Part shown: positions 1 through 7,461 of the stretch, piece after piece
Position numbering within the stretch: the first letter of the stretch is position 1
Layout: the number at the start of each line of letters is the position of its first letter
Assembly: GCA_038225095.1 (NCBI GenBank)
Contig: JBBREZ010000011.1
Span: 1-33,183 of the forward strand
Reading direction: 5' to 3'
DNA: 33,183 nucleotides
From: JAPLGZ01 sp038225095
GTDB taxonomy: Bacteria; Chloroflexota; Anaerolineae; Caldilineales; Caldilineaceae
Notes under the pieces: generated by a model
Database searches by the model: none
What the model was told of the DNA's origin: nothing
What the model saw: the letters and a program-made list of their open reading frames with translations, nothing else
Made by a program: the position numbers and the translations under genes

Positions 1-753
1 GAGGGTTTGCGTCGTCAAGTTGACTTCAATCCAGCGTGCGCCGTTAGCTGGGGCGGCTACCGCATCAGTGCTTGCTGTACTATCGTTCACCAAAGTACCG
101 TTCGCCGTGTCCGATCCCCCTACGCGCAACCGTTGTCCAACCCAAACAAAATTGGCATTGGGCAGGCCATTCGCCACGAGTAATGCCTCTTGCGTGGTGT
201 TATTGGTTTGGGCAATGCTGGAAAGCGTGTCACCCACTTTGACCACATAGATCGTGTCGGCTAGAGACGGCGTGGCTGTATTCGCCACCGAAACGGCGGC
301 CACGCGTGCACTCACACGTAATTCTTGGCCCACCCAGACGAAATTTTCATTGCTAAGCCCATTAAGGCGCATTAAATCGGCCTGCGTCATGCCATGATTG
401 CTAGCAATTTGCGAAAGCGTATCGCCGCGCCCTACGGTATAATAACCATCATTACTGGCCACCTGGCTTGCGGCGCTTGCCTGCGTGCCGCCCCCTGGGC
501 TGGGAACGACCAGGCGTTGGCCCGTATAGATAAAGTTCGGATTGCTCAGACCATTGTCGCTGATCAGCGTCTGGACCGTCACACCGTAGAAACTGGCGAT
601 GCTCGCCAAACTTTCGCCACGGGCGACAACATGAACGTCATCCTGGGCGTAAACTGCTGGTGAGAGGATAAGCGAAGTAGATACGACAAAAATAGCTATA
701 ATTAAACGGATACGTGTGCTGCTGAAGTGGCGTAAAGAAAAAGTTCCTGGCAT
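1..753 (-). CDS. LysM-repeat L,D-transpeptidase, 5' part (runs off the window)
   Basis: The gene reads leftwards from ATG at 753 for 251 codons without a stop and leaves the window. The start is supported by GGAG seven bases upstream (in ggtaaaggagattgatt). The protein has a signal peptide (hydrophobic LIIAIFVVSTSLILSPAVYA, about residues 20-39). Three LysM modules follow, each with a GxSL/GDTLSxIA start and an N-x-NFxxxGQxLxV end (about residues 42-85, 100-145 and 160-205). After a Thr/Ala/Ser linker the last residues, ARWIEVNLTTQTL, match the first strand of a YkuD L,D-transpeptidase domain; the catalytic HxxG/SHGC part lies beyond the edge. Family knowledge: such enzymes bind peptidoglycan through LysM and crosslink or attach proteins to it outside the membrane. 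LysM is certain; the YkuD call rests on the opening strand only. Confidence 0.8.
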   Translation of the reverse strand, partial: MPGTFSLRHFSSTRIRLIIAIFVVSTSLILSPAVYAQDDVHVVARGESLASIASFYGVTVQTLISDNGLSNPNFIYTGQRLVVPSPGGGTQASAASQVASNDGYYTVGRGDTLSQIASNHGMTQADLMRLNGLSNENFVWVGQELRVSARVAAVSVANTATPSLADTIYVVKVGDTLSSIAQTNNTTQEALLVANGLPNANFVWVGQRLRVGGSDTANGTLVNDSTASTDAVAAPANGARWIEVNLTTQTL

Positions 754-912
754 AATCAATCTCCTTTACCAAGAAAAAAATAAAATAAATGCGGTTGTAA
801 TTGCTTTAATTTGATGAGTTTAGTCTGTTTGCGCTGTTATCAGCTCGGATAGTGCGAGAACAAGCTAGCTTTCACCGTCTGATGGATGACTGGTTGGAAG
901 GATTGAAATTGT

Positions 913-940
913 TGGCTCTCCCGTTTGCACAGGAGAGCCA
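913..940 (-). terminator. hairpin terminator after tRNA-Leu
   Basis: A perfect 9-bp stem (tggctctcc / ggagagcca) with a 10-base loop starts 13 bases past the tRNA 3' end. On the minus strand it is followed by a weakly T-rich stretch (AACAATTTC), so it fits a terminator for the tRNA transcript, although the T tract is poor. Confidence 0.6.
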
Positions 941-952
941 GGGCACAGCAAG

Positions 953-1036
<84 letters not shown>

Positions 1037-1046
1037 CTGTGCTATA

Positions 1047-1075
1047 ATTCTATTCTGTTCTGATGTTATTGTCAA
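1047..1075 (-). promoter_or_regulatory. sigma-70-type promoter of tRNA-Leu
   Basis: On the minus strand a perfect TTGACA (1075-1070) and TAGAAT (1052-1047) are separated by exactly 17 bases. The expected start lies a few bases before the mature tRNA 5' end at 1036. Confidence 0.8.
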
Positions 1076-1104
1076 TGTTTATTTTATCTAATGAGTGAAT
1101 TGTT

Positions 1105-2895
1105 ATGCATTTCGACGCTTTAACCCTTGCCTGTGTCACCGATGAATTTCAACATAGCTTGGTTGGCGGACGCGTTCAACAAGTCTTGCGGCCAGATGAG
1201 ACCAGCATCGGGTTGGAAATCTATGCACAACATCAGCGTCACTATTTATTGTTGACCGTTGATACCCAGAAAAGCCGTGTTCACTTGGTCAACCAGAAGT
1301 TGCGCCGTGGCGCTGAGCAGCCGTCACCCTTGTTGTTGCTATTGCGCAAGTATGTACGTGACAGCCTATTGGAAAAGGTGGTGCAGCCTGATCCTACAGA
1401 GCGTGTGCTGCAATTCCATTTTGTCCACGCTGAGCATGGCGCAACGACGCTGGTCATCGAAATTCTGGGCCAGCGCAGTAATCTGCTCTTGCTCAATCCT
1501 GAATACAAAATTTTGGACTGTTTACGGCGAATTTGGCCTGGCGAAAAGGTGGAGCGACCTTTGCAGCCTGGTCAACTGTATAGTCCACCACCAGCGCAGG
1601 CGAAACTCGCGCCGTTGGACGATGGCAGCCCCGATTATTACAAACTGCTTGGTGAATTAACCAGCCAGGCAGGTAAACTGTGGAAGGTGTTGGTCAATGC
1701 CGTGGCCGGGAGCAGCCCATCGCTGGCGCGTGAAGTGGCCTGGCGCGCGACTGGCAACGCAGATGCCTTGGCCGATGCTGCCAATGTACTTGCCATGGCG
1801 CAGGCGTTCCAGGAACTATGGTCGCCGGTGCAGACTGGCGCATGGCAACCGGGTATTTGGCGAGCGGAAAAATCGGCCAACCCATTCTCTGAAACCGCTC
1901 AGGAACGCCTTAACCAACCAATCGTTGGTTTTTCGGCCTACTTGGCCCATGGGTGTGGTGAATTTATCCCGACAATTTCCATCAGCGAAGCGCTCGAACA
2001 GTTCTATGCCCAAGCGCCGCAAAAAAATACACAGGCGCTGGCCGACACCTATGCGAGCTTGCGTGGTCAAGTTTCACTGGAATTACGGCGGGCCAAGGCG
2101 CGCATCCAGCGCCAATTGACAGCGTTGGCCGGCGATGAACCTGCACCCGGCGCCGCCGAGCAGATCCGCACACAGGCTGAGTGGCTGTTGGCTTTTAATA
2201 CGCAGATCGAGCCTGACCAACGCGTGCTAGAAGTCGATCTAGGCGAAGACGAGCCATTGCAAATCACCCTTGATCCGCACAAGACGCCGGTTGAACAGGC
2301 GCAGCAGATGTTTAAGACGGCGGCTAAATGGACGCGCGCGGCGCAGGTGATTCCCAAACGCCGCACCACATTGCAAAGCGATCTAGAATTTTTAGAACAG
2401 TTAGACAGCGACTTATGGTTGGCCGAAAATCAGCCGGAAATTGCGACGGTGCGTGAAGAGTTACAGCAGGGCAACTTTTTGCCACAGCCCCAAAAAAAGG
2501 GGCAAAAAGAGCGACCCGGCCAGGCCACTTCACAGCCGTTACGCTTTTTCAGCCTGCAAGGTTTTGCCATCCTGGTAGGCCGCAACGCGCGCCAAAATGA
2601 ACTCGTGACCTTCAAATTGTCGCATGCCGACGATTTGTGGCTGCATGTACGCGGTGCACCTGGTTCGCATGTGATCGTGCGTAGTGGCGGCCAAAACGTT
2701 AATGACGCGACCTTGCACATGGCCGCACAATTAGCCGCCTACTATTCAAGTTTGCGCGGCGAAAGAGCGGCGGAGGTGTCGATAACGCAGCGCCGCTTCG
2801 TCACGCGGGTGCCGGGCGGCCGCACTGGCCAAGTCTACATGCGCAACGAGGATACGCTAACCGTAGCGGCGATCCTGCCGCCACCGCATGAATAA
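1105..2895 (+). CDS. rqcH: RqcH / NFACT family ribosome quality control protein
   Basis: 596 residues, close to the usual bacterial RqcH length (~570). Order: NFACT-N from residue 1 (MHFDALTLACVTDEF, GGRVQQV, RVHL, LLLLLRKYV, EILGQRSNLLLLN), a helix-hairpin-helix and coiled-coil middle (about 170-440), and NFACT-R at the C-terminus (about 480-590; FAILVGRNARQNELVTFKL, DDLWLHVRGAPGSHVIVR). Known role of the family: it binds stalled 50S-peptidyl-tRNA and recruits tRNA-Ala to add alanine tails that mark nascent chains for degradation. The conserved Asp-Arg pair of NFACT-N appears as Glu99-Arg100, by memory-based alignment. ATG at 1105 is chosen because homology begins there; the Shine-Dalgarno is weak, and an ATG at 1091 is out of frame. 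It is monocistronic and divergent from the tRNA. Confidence 0.95.
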   Translation: MHFDALTLACVTDEFQHSLVGGRVQQVLRPDETSIGLEIYAQHQRHYLLLTVDTQKSRVHLVNQKLRRGAEQPSPLLLLLRKYVRDSLLEKVVQPDPTERVLQFHFVHAEHGATTLVIEILGQRSNLLLLNPEYKILDCLRRIWPGEKVERPLQPGQLYSPPPAQAKLAPLDDGSPDYYKLLGELTSQAGKLWKVLVNAVAGSSPSLAREVAWRATGNADALADAANVLAMAQAFQELWSPVQTGAWQPGIWRAEKSANPFSETAQERLNQPIVGFSAYLAHGCGEFIPTISISEALEQFYAQAPQKNTQALADTYASLRGQVSLELRRAKARIQRQLTALAGDEPAPGAAEQIRTQAEWLLAFNTQIEPDQRVLEVDLGEDEPLQITLDPHKTPVEQAQQMFKTAAKWTRAAQVIPKRRTTLQSDLEFLEQLDSDLWLAENQPEIATVREELQQGNFLPQPQKKGQKERPGQATSQPLRFFSLQGFAILVGRNARQNELVTFKLSHADDLWLHVRGAPGSHVIVRSGGQNVNDATLHMAAQLAAYYSSLRGERAAEVSITQRRFVTRVPGGRTGQVYMRNEDTLTVAAILPPPHE

Positions 2896-2970
2896 ACGCG
2901 TAGATTATTTTTAAGCGTAACTGTTCGGTCTTTGTGCAGATAGGTAAAGTGTAAACAGGGAGATAGGGAT

Positions 2971-3028
2971 ACAGGTAGATAGGGATACAGGGTGTACTAC
3001 CAATTTACCTGTCTCCCTATCTACCTGT
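2971..3028. terminator. long inverted repeat between convergent genes
   Basis: Arms 2971-2991 and 3008-3028 (acaggtagatagggatacag versus its complement with one mismatch) form a ~21-bp stem with a ~16-base loop. The left arm is preceded by a second copy of agatagggatacag at 2961. It lies between two genes that converge, so a bidirectional terminator is plausible. The partial tandem copy also suits a dispersed palindromic repeat. Confidence 0.5.
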
Positions 3029-3036
3029 GCAGCCTT

Positions 3037-3336
3037 TTAATCTACGTTAATCCCACCGCGCCGCTTACGGCGTTGCTGGGTTTCTGCTTCCTTTTGCGCT
3101 TGACTGTCACTGCGTACAATCAAATCGTCTAAGACGGCGCGCAGAGCCAATAGGCTTTCCTTACGCGCCATCTTCGCATGCACCCAGAAGTCGGCGGGCA
3201 AACCTAAATCGGTGTGACGCAACTCGCCAATCAAACCTGTGGCGCCTTCAACCAGCCAGGCCAGGGTGTTAAATGTGTTGTCACGTTCCGTGCTCGCTTC
3301 TGCGGCGGAACGTGTATTGCTGTCGTTGTTTTCCAT
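3037..3336 (-). CDS. small hypothetical protein (99 aa)
   Basis: No family is recognised. The sequence has a polar, acidic N-terminus, a predicted helical middle (TLAWLVEGATGLIGELRHTDLGLPADFWVHAKMARKE, quoted in part: residues ~25-60) and a basic tail QQRRKRRGG. There is no signal peptide or membrane segment. It starts 36 bases after the end of the acetyltransferase gene on the same strand, so the two are probably cotranscribed. The coding call rests on this arrangement and on the ORF filling the gap neatly; the ribosome site is poor. Confidence 0.6.
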   Translation of the reverse strand: MENNDSNTRSAAEASTERDNTFNTLAWLVEGATGLIGELRHTDLGLPADFWVHAKMARKESLLALRAVLDDLIVRSDSQAQKEAETQQRRKRRGGINVD

Positions 3337-3372
3337 AAATATTTTAATTTAGCTCTACTCATGAATGGCTGT

Positions 3373-4533
3373 TTAAGCAACGGCGCGCTTTACAACGACG
3401 CGCATCACCTTGTAATCGTGGCTGCCAAAACGATATTTGTATTCTTCGTTGCCTTGCATAAAGTCAAAGACGCGACAACCAGTGGCAATCGCATATTGAA
3501 TGCTGTAGGCCAACAGCACCCAACCTGGACTCAATTGCGAATGTGCTTCTGGATCAAAGCCGGAATTGTAAAGTAAGAAGCGCCGGTCATATTCAAAGGC
3601 GAACAGAGTGGCAGCTTTTTCACCGTTGATGCTCAAAAACAAGAGCCGCAAATAACCGGCATCCAACATACAACGCGCCACGGCGTCAAAGAAGCGATGC
3701 ATCGCTGGCGTCATAAATTTGGCTTTGTCTTCGCGACTGGCCTGTTGCAACGCGACAAAATCTTCCACTTCGGCGGTCAAATTGTGCTGCTTGTCCACCA
3801 CGTAGAAATCAAGCTTGGTTTCGCGCTCGGCGCGCCGTTGCTTGCGACGAATCTCGTGGCGCTGTTTCTTCTCCACCAATTCTTGTAGATAGGTTTCGTA
3901 ATAGAGCGGCAGGTTAAATTGGGGGGCCACATCTTCTTGGAAGATCTCAACCGTCAGCCCGGCCGACTCACACAGCGGTGGCAAATCTTGGTAGGTCAAA
4001 CTAATTTCTGGTAGATTGCACAGATCGAGGATGTCCCAATCGGGCGCTTGCGGACTTTGCAGCCAAGTGAGCAGGCTCGCATAGACGGTTCGCTCCCAGC
4101 CTTTGGCAACGATGATATCCAAATAATCGCTTACTTCGATGCAGCCGACCAGATTAAATTGTTGCTTGCCAATCCGGCTGCCTTCGTTGCGCGTCACCAA
4201 ATAGAGCGGTACAATCCCCATTAATTCCTGATTGTCTGGGCGTCGGAAAGCCAAAATCCATAACTCACCTTCGCCTAGATATTGCCACCAGGTTGTTTGC
4301 CATTCGTAGGTTGAAAAAAAGTTATTGGTACGGGTGCGTTTAACTAACGGATTCCATTCCGACGCCAGTGCCGTAAAACCAGTTGGTTGCGCAGCTGGCC
4401 CGTAGACGGTGGGGATAAGCGGGGTGGGTGTTTGCATCGCGACCGGCGATCCGTTCGGGCGGATCGGTACTGGCGCGATGGATGTACAGTTAGCTGAATC
4501 GAGATTTTCTGCGCAGAGACTTTGCGAAATCAT
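3373..4533 (-). CDS. FemAB/CelD-like GNAT acetyltransferase (BioF2-like)
   Basis: 386 residues. The motifs are those of the Acetyltransf_6 (CelD/BcsL, BioF2-like) family: WNPLVKRTRTNNFFSTYEWQ near residue 60, TWWQYLGEGELWILAF, a basic middle (KKQRHEIRRKQRRAERE, ~220-236), and the C-terminal fold GEKAATLFAFEYDRRFLLYNSGFDPE then PGWVLLAYSIQYAI and FDFMQGNEEYKYRFG. Members acylate sugars or amino groups in exopolysaccharide or cell-wall precursors, in the cytoplasm; the substrate here is not known. The first ATG follows a purine-rich AAAGGAAAAGGG. Met33 (MQTPTPL) is a possible alternative start, because the first 32 residues are low-complexity. It is the first gene of a two-gene unit. Confidence 0.85.
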   Translation of the reverse strand: MISQSLCAENLDSANCTSIAPVPIRPNGSPVAMQTPTPLIPTVYGPAAQPTGFTALASEWNPLVKRTRTNNFFSTYEWQTTWWQYLGEGELWILAFRRPDNQELMGIVPLYLVTRNEGSRIGKQQFNLVGCIEVSDYLDIIVAKGWERTVYASLLTWLQSPQAPDWDILDLCNLPEISLTYQDLPPLCESAGLTVEIFQEDVAPQFNLPLYYETYLQELVEKKQRHEIRRKQRRAERETKLDFYVVDKQHNLTAEVEDFVALQQASREDKAKFMTPAMHRFFDAVARCMLDAGYLRLLFLSINGEKAATLFAFEYDRRFLLYNSGFDPEAHSQLSPGWVLLAYSIQYAIATGCRVFDFMQGNEEYKYRFGSHDYKVMRVVVKRAVA

Positions 4534-4935
4534 GAACGCCCTTTTCCTTTGATAAATTTCTCAGCAGACGACAATATGCGAAATGATGATAGCAGTCAAT
4601 CAATATCAGCGGTCGCTCTGAATAAGTGCAAACTTTGCGTCGACGAGCTTGGATCGTTTGTGGCACAGAAGCGCCTAGTCCAGACGCAGCGCTATATTTA
4701 GTATAGCGCAGGGCGCGGTAACAAACAAGTAACGCACGTTCCAGGCGAACTATCAAAATTATTGGTTGCTGCGCCTAAGTCCTCACATTAGGCAGACAAC
4801 AGATTTGACGCAGAGGCCCAGGCTGGTCAAGCAAAGTTTCGGTCATCTAGCGTCAATCACTTCGAATCTCATCTGTTTTGGTCTTCTTTGCGGCTCTGCG
4901 TCAGGTTTTTTCTCTGCCAAACTGCGTATCTTGCG
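4534..4935. other. non-coding stretch with palindromes
   Basis: No convincing gene. It contains a perfect 8-bp inverted repeat with 5-base centre (gcgctata-tttag-tatagcgc, 4689-4709), about 155 bases upstream of the acetyltransferase start, which could be an operator. It also has a wider pair gacgcagag (4807-4815) / ctctgcgtc (4894-4902) followed on the plus strand by a T run, similar to common dispersed repeats. Short ORFs here are neither supported by ribosome sites nor by recognisable sequence. Confidence 0.5.
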
Positions 4936-5170
4936 TTAAGGCCATTCCAAATCAATCAGGATACAGGCTAGACCTATCGCGACCAGGGGGCACCCGCTTG
5001 ACAGGACGTTCGGCGGTCTTCGGCAAGCGTTCGACTGAGCGTTCGACTGAGCTCGCCGAAGTCTGAGCTCACGCCGAAGTCTTGTCGAACGGCAGTCGAG
5101 TCGTGGGGTCCTTTCCTCCTGTCAAGCGGGTGCCCCCTGGATCATTATTGATTGCTTGGATTGGCCTAAG
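4936..5170. mobile_element. MITE-like non-autonomous element, copy 1
   Basis: The outer ends are imperfect inverted repeats (TTAAGGCCATTCCAAATCAAT at the left; CTTAGGCCAATCCAAGCAAT as complement of the right). Inside these, a perfect 24-bp inverted pair (ccagggggcacccgcttgac... at 4983-5006 and its complement at 5117-5140) encloses a core of CTTCGGCGAGCTCAGTCGAA-type palindromes (5008-5095). There is no ORF. A second, shorter, inverted copy sits at 28611-28760 with the same ends and the same CTGTCAAGCGGGTGCCC segment, which shows this is a dispersed family. Confidence 0.75.
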
Positions 5171-5309
5171 TCTAGCATACTCTATGACGGCCACAATTTG
5201 CGCAAGCAATCTAGCAACGCCATAATAGAGGCATAATTTACACAACTCGCCTGTAACGTGTTGGGGACGATGTCAAGCTTATAGACAAGGCAAATAAACT
5301 GAATAATCG

Positions 5310-5340
5310 CGGTAGGGGCGCATGGCATGCGCCCCTACCG
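5310..5340. repeat. perfect 31-bp palindrome of the GTAGGGGCG family
   Basis: cggtaggggcgcatg and its exact complement flank one central base. The same GTAGGGGCG...CGCCCCTAC motif recurs at 21619-21686 with a longer loop, so this is a dispersed palindromic repeat and not a gene-specific operator. Confidence 0.75.
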
Positions 5341-5379
5341 TTAATTTGTGCGATTTTTAAATAATTTGTCATTAGTCTG

Positions 5380-5417
5380 TACCGAGCCGTTGCTCATCCG
5401 TCCCCGGCACGTTTGAC
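5380..5417 (+). repeat. half copy of the CCGAGCCGTT / CCGTCCCCGGC hairpin repeat
   Basis: taccgagccgttgct and ccgtccccggcacgtt match the right half of the full repeats at 17409-17476 and 28787-28852. The left arm AACGGGCCGGGGACGG is missing. It lies 127 bases before the epimerase start, in the same orientation to the downstream gene as the other copies. The sequence from here to 5543 is AT-rich and probably contains the epimerase promoter, but no clear -35/-10 pair was found. Confidence 0.7.
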
Positions 5418-5543
5418 CTAAAAAATTATTGGTTGTAATCATTTTGTAATTATATTTTGAAAACATCTGGTTTATACTAAGCAGCTACGCAGCAAATTTT
5501 ATTATTGGGAGTCGTTGATTCCGTTTCTTAGAGAGGACTTAGC

Positions 5544-6497
5544 ATGAAAATATTAGTGACCGGCGGCGCTGGATTTATTGGTAGCCATGTCGCCGAAGGA
5601 TTATTGGCAGCCGGCCATCAAGTGGTGATCGTTGATAACCTGCATACAGGCCATAAAGAAAATGTACCGGAAGGGGCGACCTTTTATGAAGTTGACATTT
5701 GTGACCGCAACGCCCTGGCGCAAGTGTTTGAAAAAGAGCAAATCGAAGCCATTTCGCACCAAGCCGCCCGCGCCAATGTGCGCGAAAGCATGAGCGATCC
5801 CGTCGCCTATGCCACCGTCAATATCCTGGGCACGTTAAATTTATTGGAACTGGCGCGCCAACACAACTGTCACAAAATTGTCTTTGCCAGCACCGGCGGT
5901 GCAGTCTATGGCGAAGGCTATAGCGAAGATGCGCCCGGAGGGCACCCGAAGTTACCGTTTACCGAAAAAAGCTGGCCGCAACCCAAAGACAATTATGGTG
6001 CCAACAAGCTGAGCATGGAATATCACCTGGATCTGTACAATGCCAACTATGGCCTAAAATATGTTGCGCTGCGCTATCCCAACGTGTATGGCCCGCGCCA
6101 GGACAGCAAAGGCGAGGCCGGTGTCGTGGCGATTTTTGCCGGGGCGATGCTCGAAAACAAACCGACCAAGATCTCTGGTGACGGCAAGCAGACGCGCGAT
6201 TTCTGCTTTGTGAAGGATATAGCGCGCGCCAATCGGCTGGCGTTGGAGAGCGACGCCGTCGGCATTTTTAACGTAGGCACCGGTGTGCCCACCGACATCA
6301 ACACCGTCCACGAAATTTTGACCGAAGTGACCGGTTATCAGCAAAAACCGGAGCATGTGGCGCGTCCGTTGGGTGAAGTGCTCGCGACTTATCTGGACAG
6401 CAGTAAGGCGAAAGTGGGTTTGGGCTGGGAAGCGGAAGTGGATCTGTATGAAGGATTGCGCCAAGTCGTGGATTGGATGCGGAGGACCCGGCAGTAA
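5544..6497 (+). CDS. NAD-dependent epimerase/dehydratase (UDP-glucose 4-epimerase-like)
   Basis: 317 residues, typical of extended SDR sugar-nucleotide epimerases. The NAD-binding GGAGFIG is at 7-13, with Asp31-Asn32 after strand 2 indicating NAD. The ISHQAARANV segment is at 70-79, Ser116-Thr117 before the active site, and Tyr151-x3-Lys155 (YGANK) is the catalytic pair. LRYPNVYGPRQ and GDGKQTRDFCFVKDIA follow, then the C-terminal substrate domain. Family role: interconversion of UDP-Glc/Gal or related sugars for surface glycans in the cytoplasm; the exact substrate cannot be told. AGAGGA eight bases before ATG fixes the start. It stands alone between a repeat-rich spacer and a hairpin terminator at 6560. 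Confidence 0.92.
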   Translation: MKILVTGGAGFIGSHVAEGLLAAGHQVVIVDNLHTGHKENVPEGATFYEVDICDRNALAQVFEKEQIEAISHQAARANVRESMSDPVAYATVNILGTLNLLELARQHNCHKIVFASTGGAVYGEGYSEDAPGGHPKLPFTEKSWPQPKDNYGANKLSMEYHLDLYNANYGLKYVALRYPNVYGPRQDSKGEAGVVAIFAGAMLENKPTKISGDGKQTRDFCFVKDIARANRLALESDAVGIFNVGTGVPTDINTVHEILTEVTGYQQKPEHVARPLGEVLATYLDSSKAKVGLGWEAEVDLYEGLRQVVDWMRRTRQ

Positions 6498-6559
6498 TTG
6501 CGGACGCAGATCTTATCTAGCGTAACGATTCGAAATTTATAAGCTTATACTGGAATTAG

Positions 6560-6600
6560 GCAAAAAGCGCAAAGCATCTGATATGCCTTGCGCTTTTTGC
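6560..6600. terminator. strong hairpin terminator
   Basis: Perfect 13-bp arms gcaaaaagcgcaa (6560-6572) and ttgcgctttttgc (6588-6600). The T5 and A5 runs lie within the arms, so it can act in both directions between the epimerase and the convergent lipoprotein gene. Confidence 0.75.
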
Positions 6601-6714
6601 TTGAATAGCTTTGAAGCCTCGAACAGGTTCGGCTTGTTATGCAGGAGATTTCTAGTTTATTTCGTCTTACAACTAGTGCAAACTGCGATTGCGTCCATCA
6701 GGTGATAGCTAGAA

Positions 6715-7221
6715 TTATTTGGATTGTTGCTTTGTTGGCTGTCCATAGATGATCTGATTACTTAACCAAATCATCTTCTTCTCAACGCTTATTGGTAATT
6801 CATCCAGATTCCTAGAAAGAGGCCCATCAAGATATTTGCCATCACGAGAAAATGTCGTACCTAGACAACCATCATAAAACTGTTGCTCTTCTTTGTGCCA
6901 CTGGAGGATGCAGGCACTATTGGGTGACCGCGCCAGGAATACCTGGACATCAGGCTCATTATCGATAATCCAAATCTGCACGGGAAACGTGATGTCATCA
7001 AAGGCTTGCCGCGATAATAAGCCATCTGCATTGTAACTGAGGATACGAAGCTGCTTGTCGTGAAGGTGAAGCGGAATAACGATAGATATAGCACCTTCGT
7101 TATAGCGCTTTAAAATTTCAATGGGATAGGCAGGAATATTTTCCTCTTTTACCACTTCGGCAGTGCTGCAGCCTGATAACAAAACCATTGTACTGATTGC
7201 AATGATAAGATAGCGAATCAT
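6715..7221 (-). CDS. lipoprotein with degenerate Rieske-like domain
   Basis: 168 residues. The lipobox is LLSGC with Cys18, so it is a predicted lipoprotein on the outer face of the membrane. Residues 104-134 follow the spacing of a Rieske domain: C-I-L-Q-W at 104-108 (like GCxVxW), then FYDGCLGTTFSRDGKYLDGP at 115-134 (like FxCPCHGSxFDxxGxxxxGP). The two cysteines that form the structural disulfide in Rieske proteins are kept (Cys104, Cys119). The four [2Fe-2S] ligands are replaced (Ser99, Asn101, Asp117, Leu120). So it probably keeps the fold but binds no cluster; the function is unknown. The domain call is by motif spacing and is inference. It lies downstream of the 597-residue exported protein gene and may be cotranscribed with it. 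The Shine-Dalgarno is weak (GAAAGAAA). Confidence 0.75.
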   Translation of the reverse strand: MIRYLIIAISTMVLLSGCSTAEVVKEENIPAYPIEILKRYNEGAISIVIPLHLHDKQLRILSYNADGLLSRQAFDDITFPVQIWIIDNEPDVQVFLARSPNSACILQWHKEEQQFYDGCLGTTFSRDGKYLDGPLSRNLDELPISVEKKMIWLSNQIIYGQPTKQQSK

Positions 7222-7241
7222 GATTTTCTTTCATGAATAAC

Positions 7242-7280
7242 CCGCAGGGTTTACAATTTAGTCGTCTGTAAACCCTGCGG
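7242..7280. repeat. hairpin in the leader of the lipoprotein gene
   Basis: Perfect 13-bp arms ccgcagggtttac (7242-7254) and gtaaaccctgcgg (7268-7280) with a 13-base loop, 20 bases upstream of the lipoprotein ATG. The AACCCTGCGGGTT type of palindrome is common as a dispersed repeat. It could also modulate translation of the lipoprotein. Confidence 0.55.
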
Positions 7281-7369
7281 ATTAGGTTGATGCTACAAGT
7301 TACATCCAAGCTTGAAGTTAGCTACTCTTATGAAGCAGCTTTAAAATTTTCGTCTCTTATCCAAAACGA

Positions 7370-7439
7370 GGGATGGTTCAGAAATTGGTTGATACTTTTT
7401 GAAGTGTCAACCAATTCTCAGACTGAAATGAACCATCCC
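7370..7439. terminator. large imperfect hairpin after the 597-aa gene
   Basis: Outer arms gggatggttca (7370-7380) and tgaaccatccc (7429-7439) are perfect; the inner arms aattggttgatac and gtgtcaaccaatt pair with one wobble. It starts 22 bases past the stop of the minus-strand gene at 7462. It may be a terminator or a structured 3' end, with no T tract. The 7281-7369 stretch has no recognisable gene. Confidence 0.45.
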
Positions 7440-7461
7440 CAAAACGATTTAGTTTTCGCGA

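Noticed and set aside
4490..4756. 88-residue minus-strand ORF upstream of the acetyltransferase
   Set aside because: Overlaps the start of the acetyltransferase in another frame, contains a palindrome, and has no recognisable sequence.
4878..5066. 62-residue ORF inside the MITE-like element
   Set aside because: Translates repeat DNA (ends STERSTELAEV from the CGAACTGAGC-type core); not a gene.
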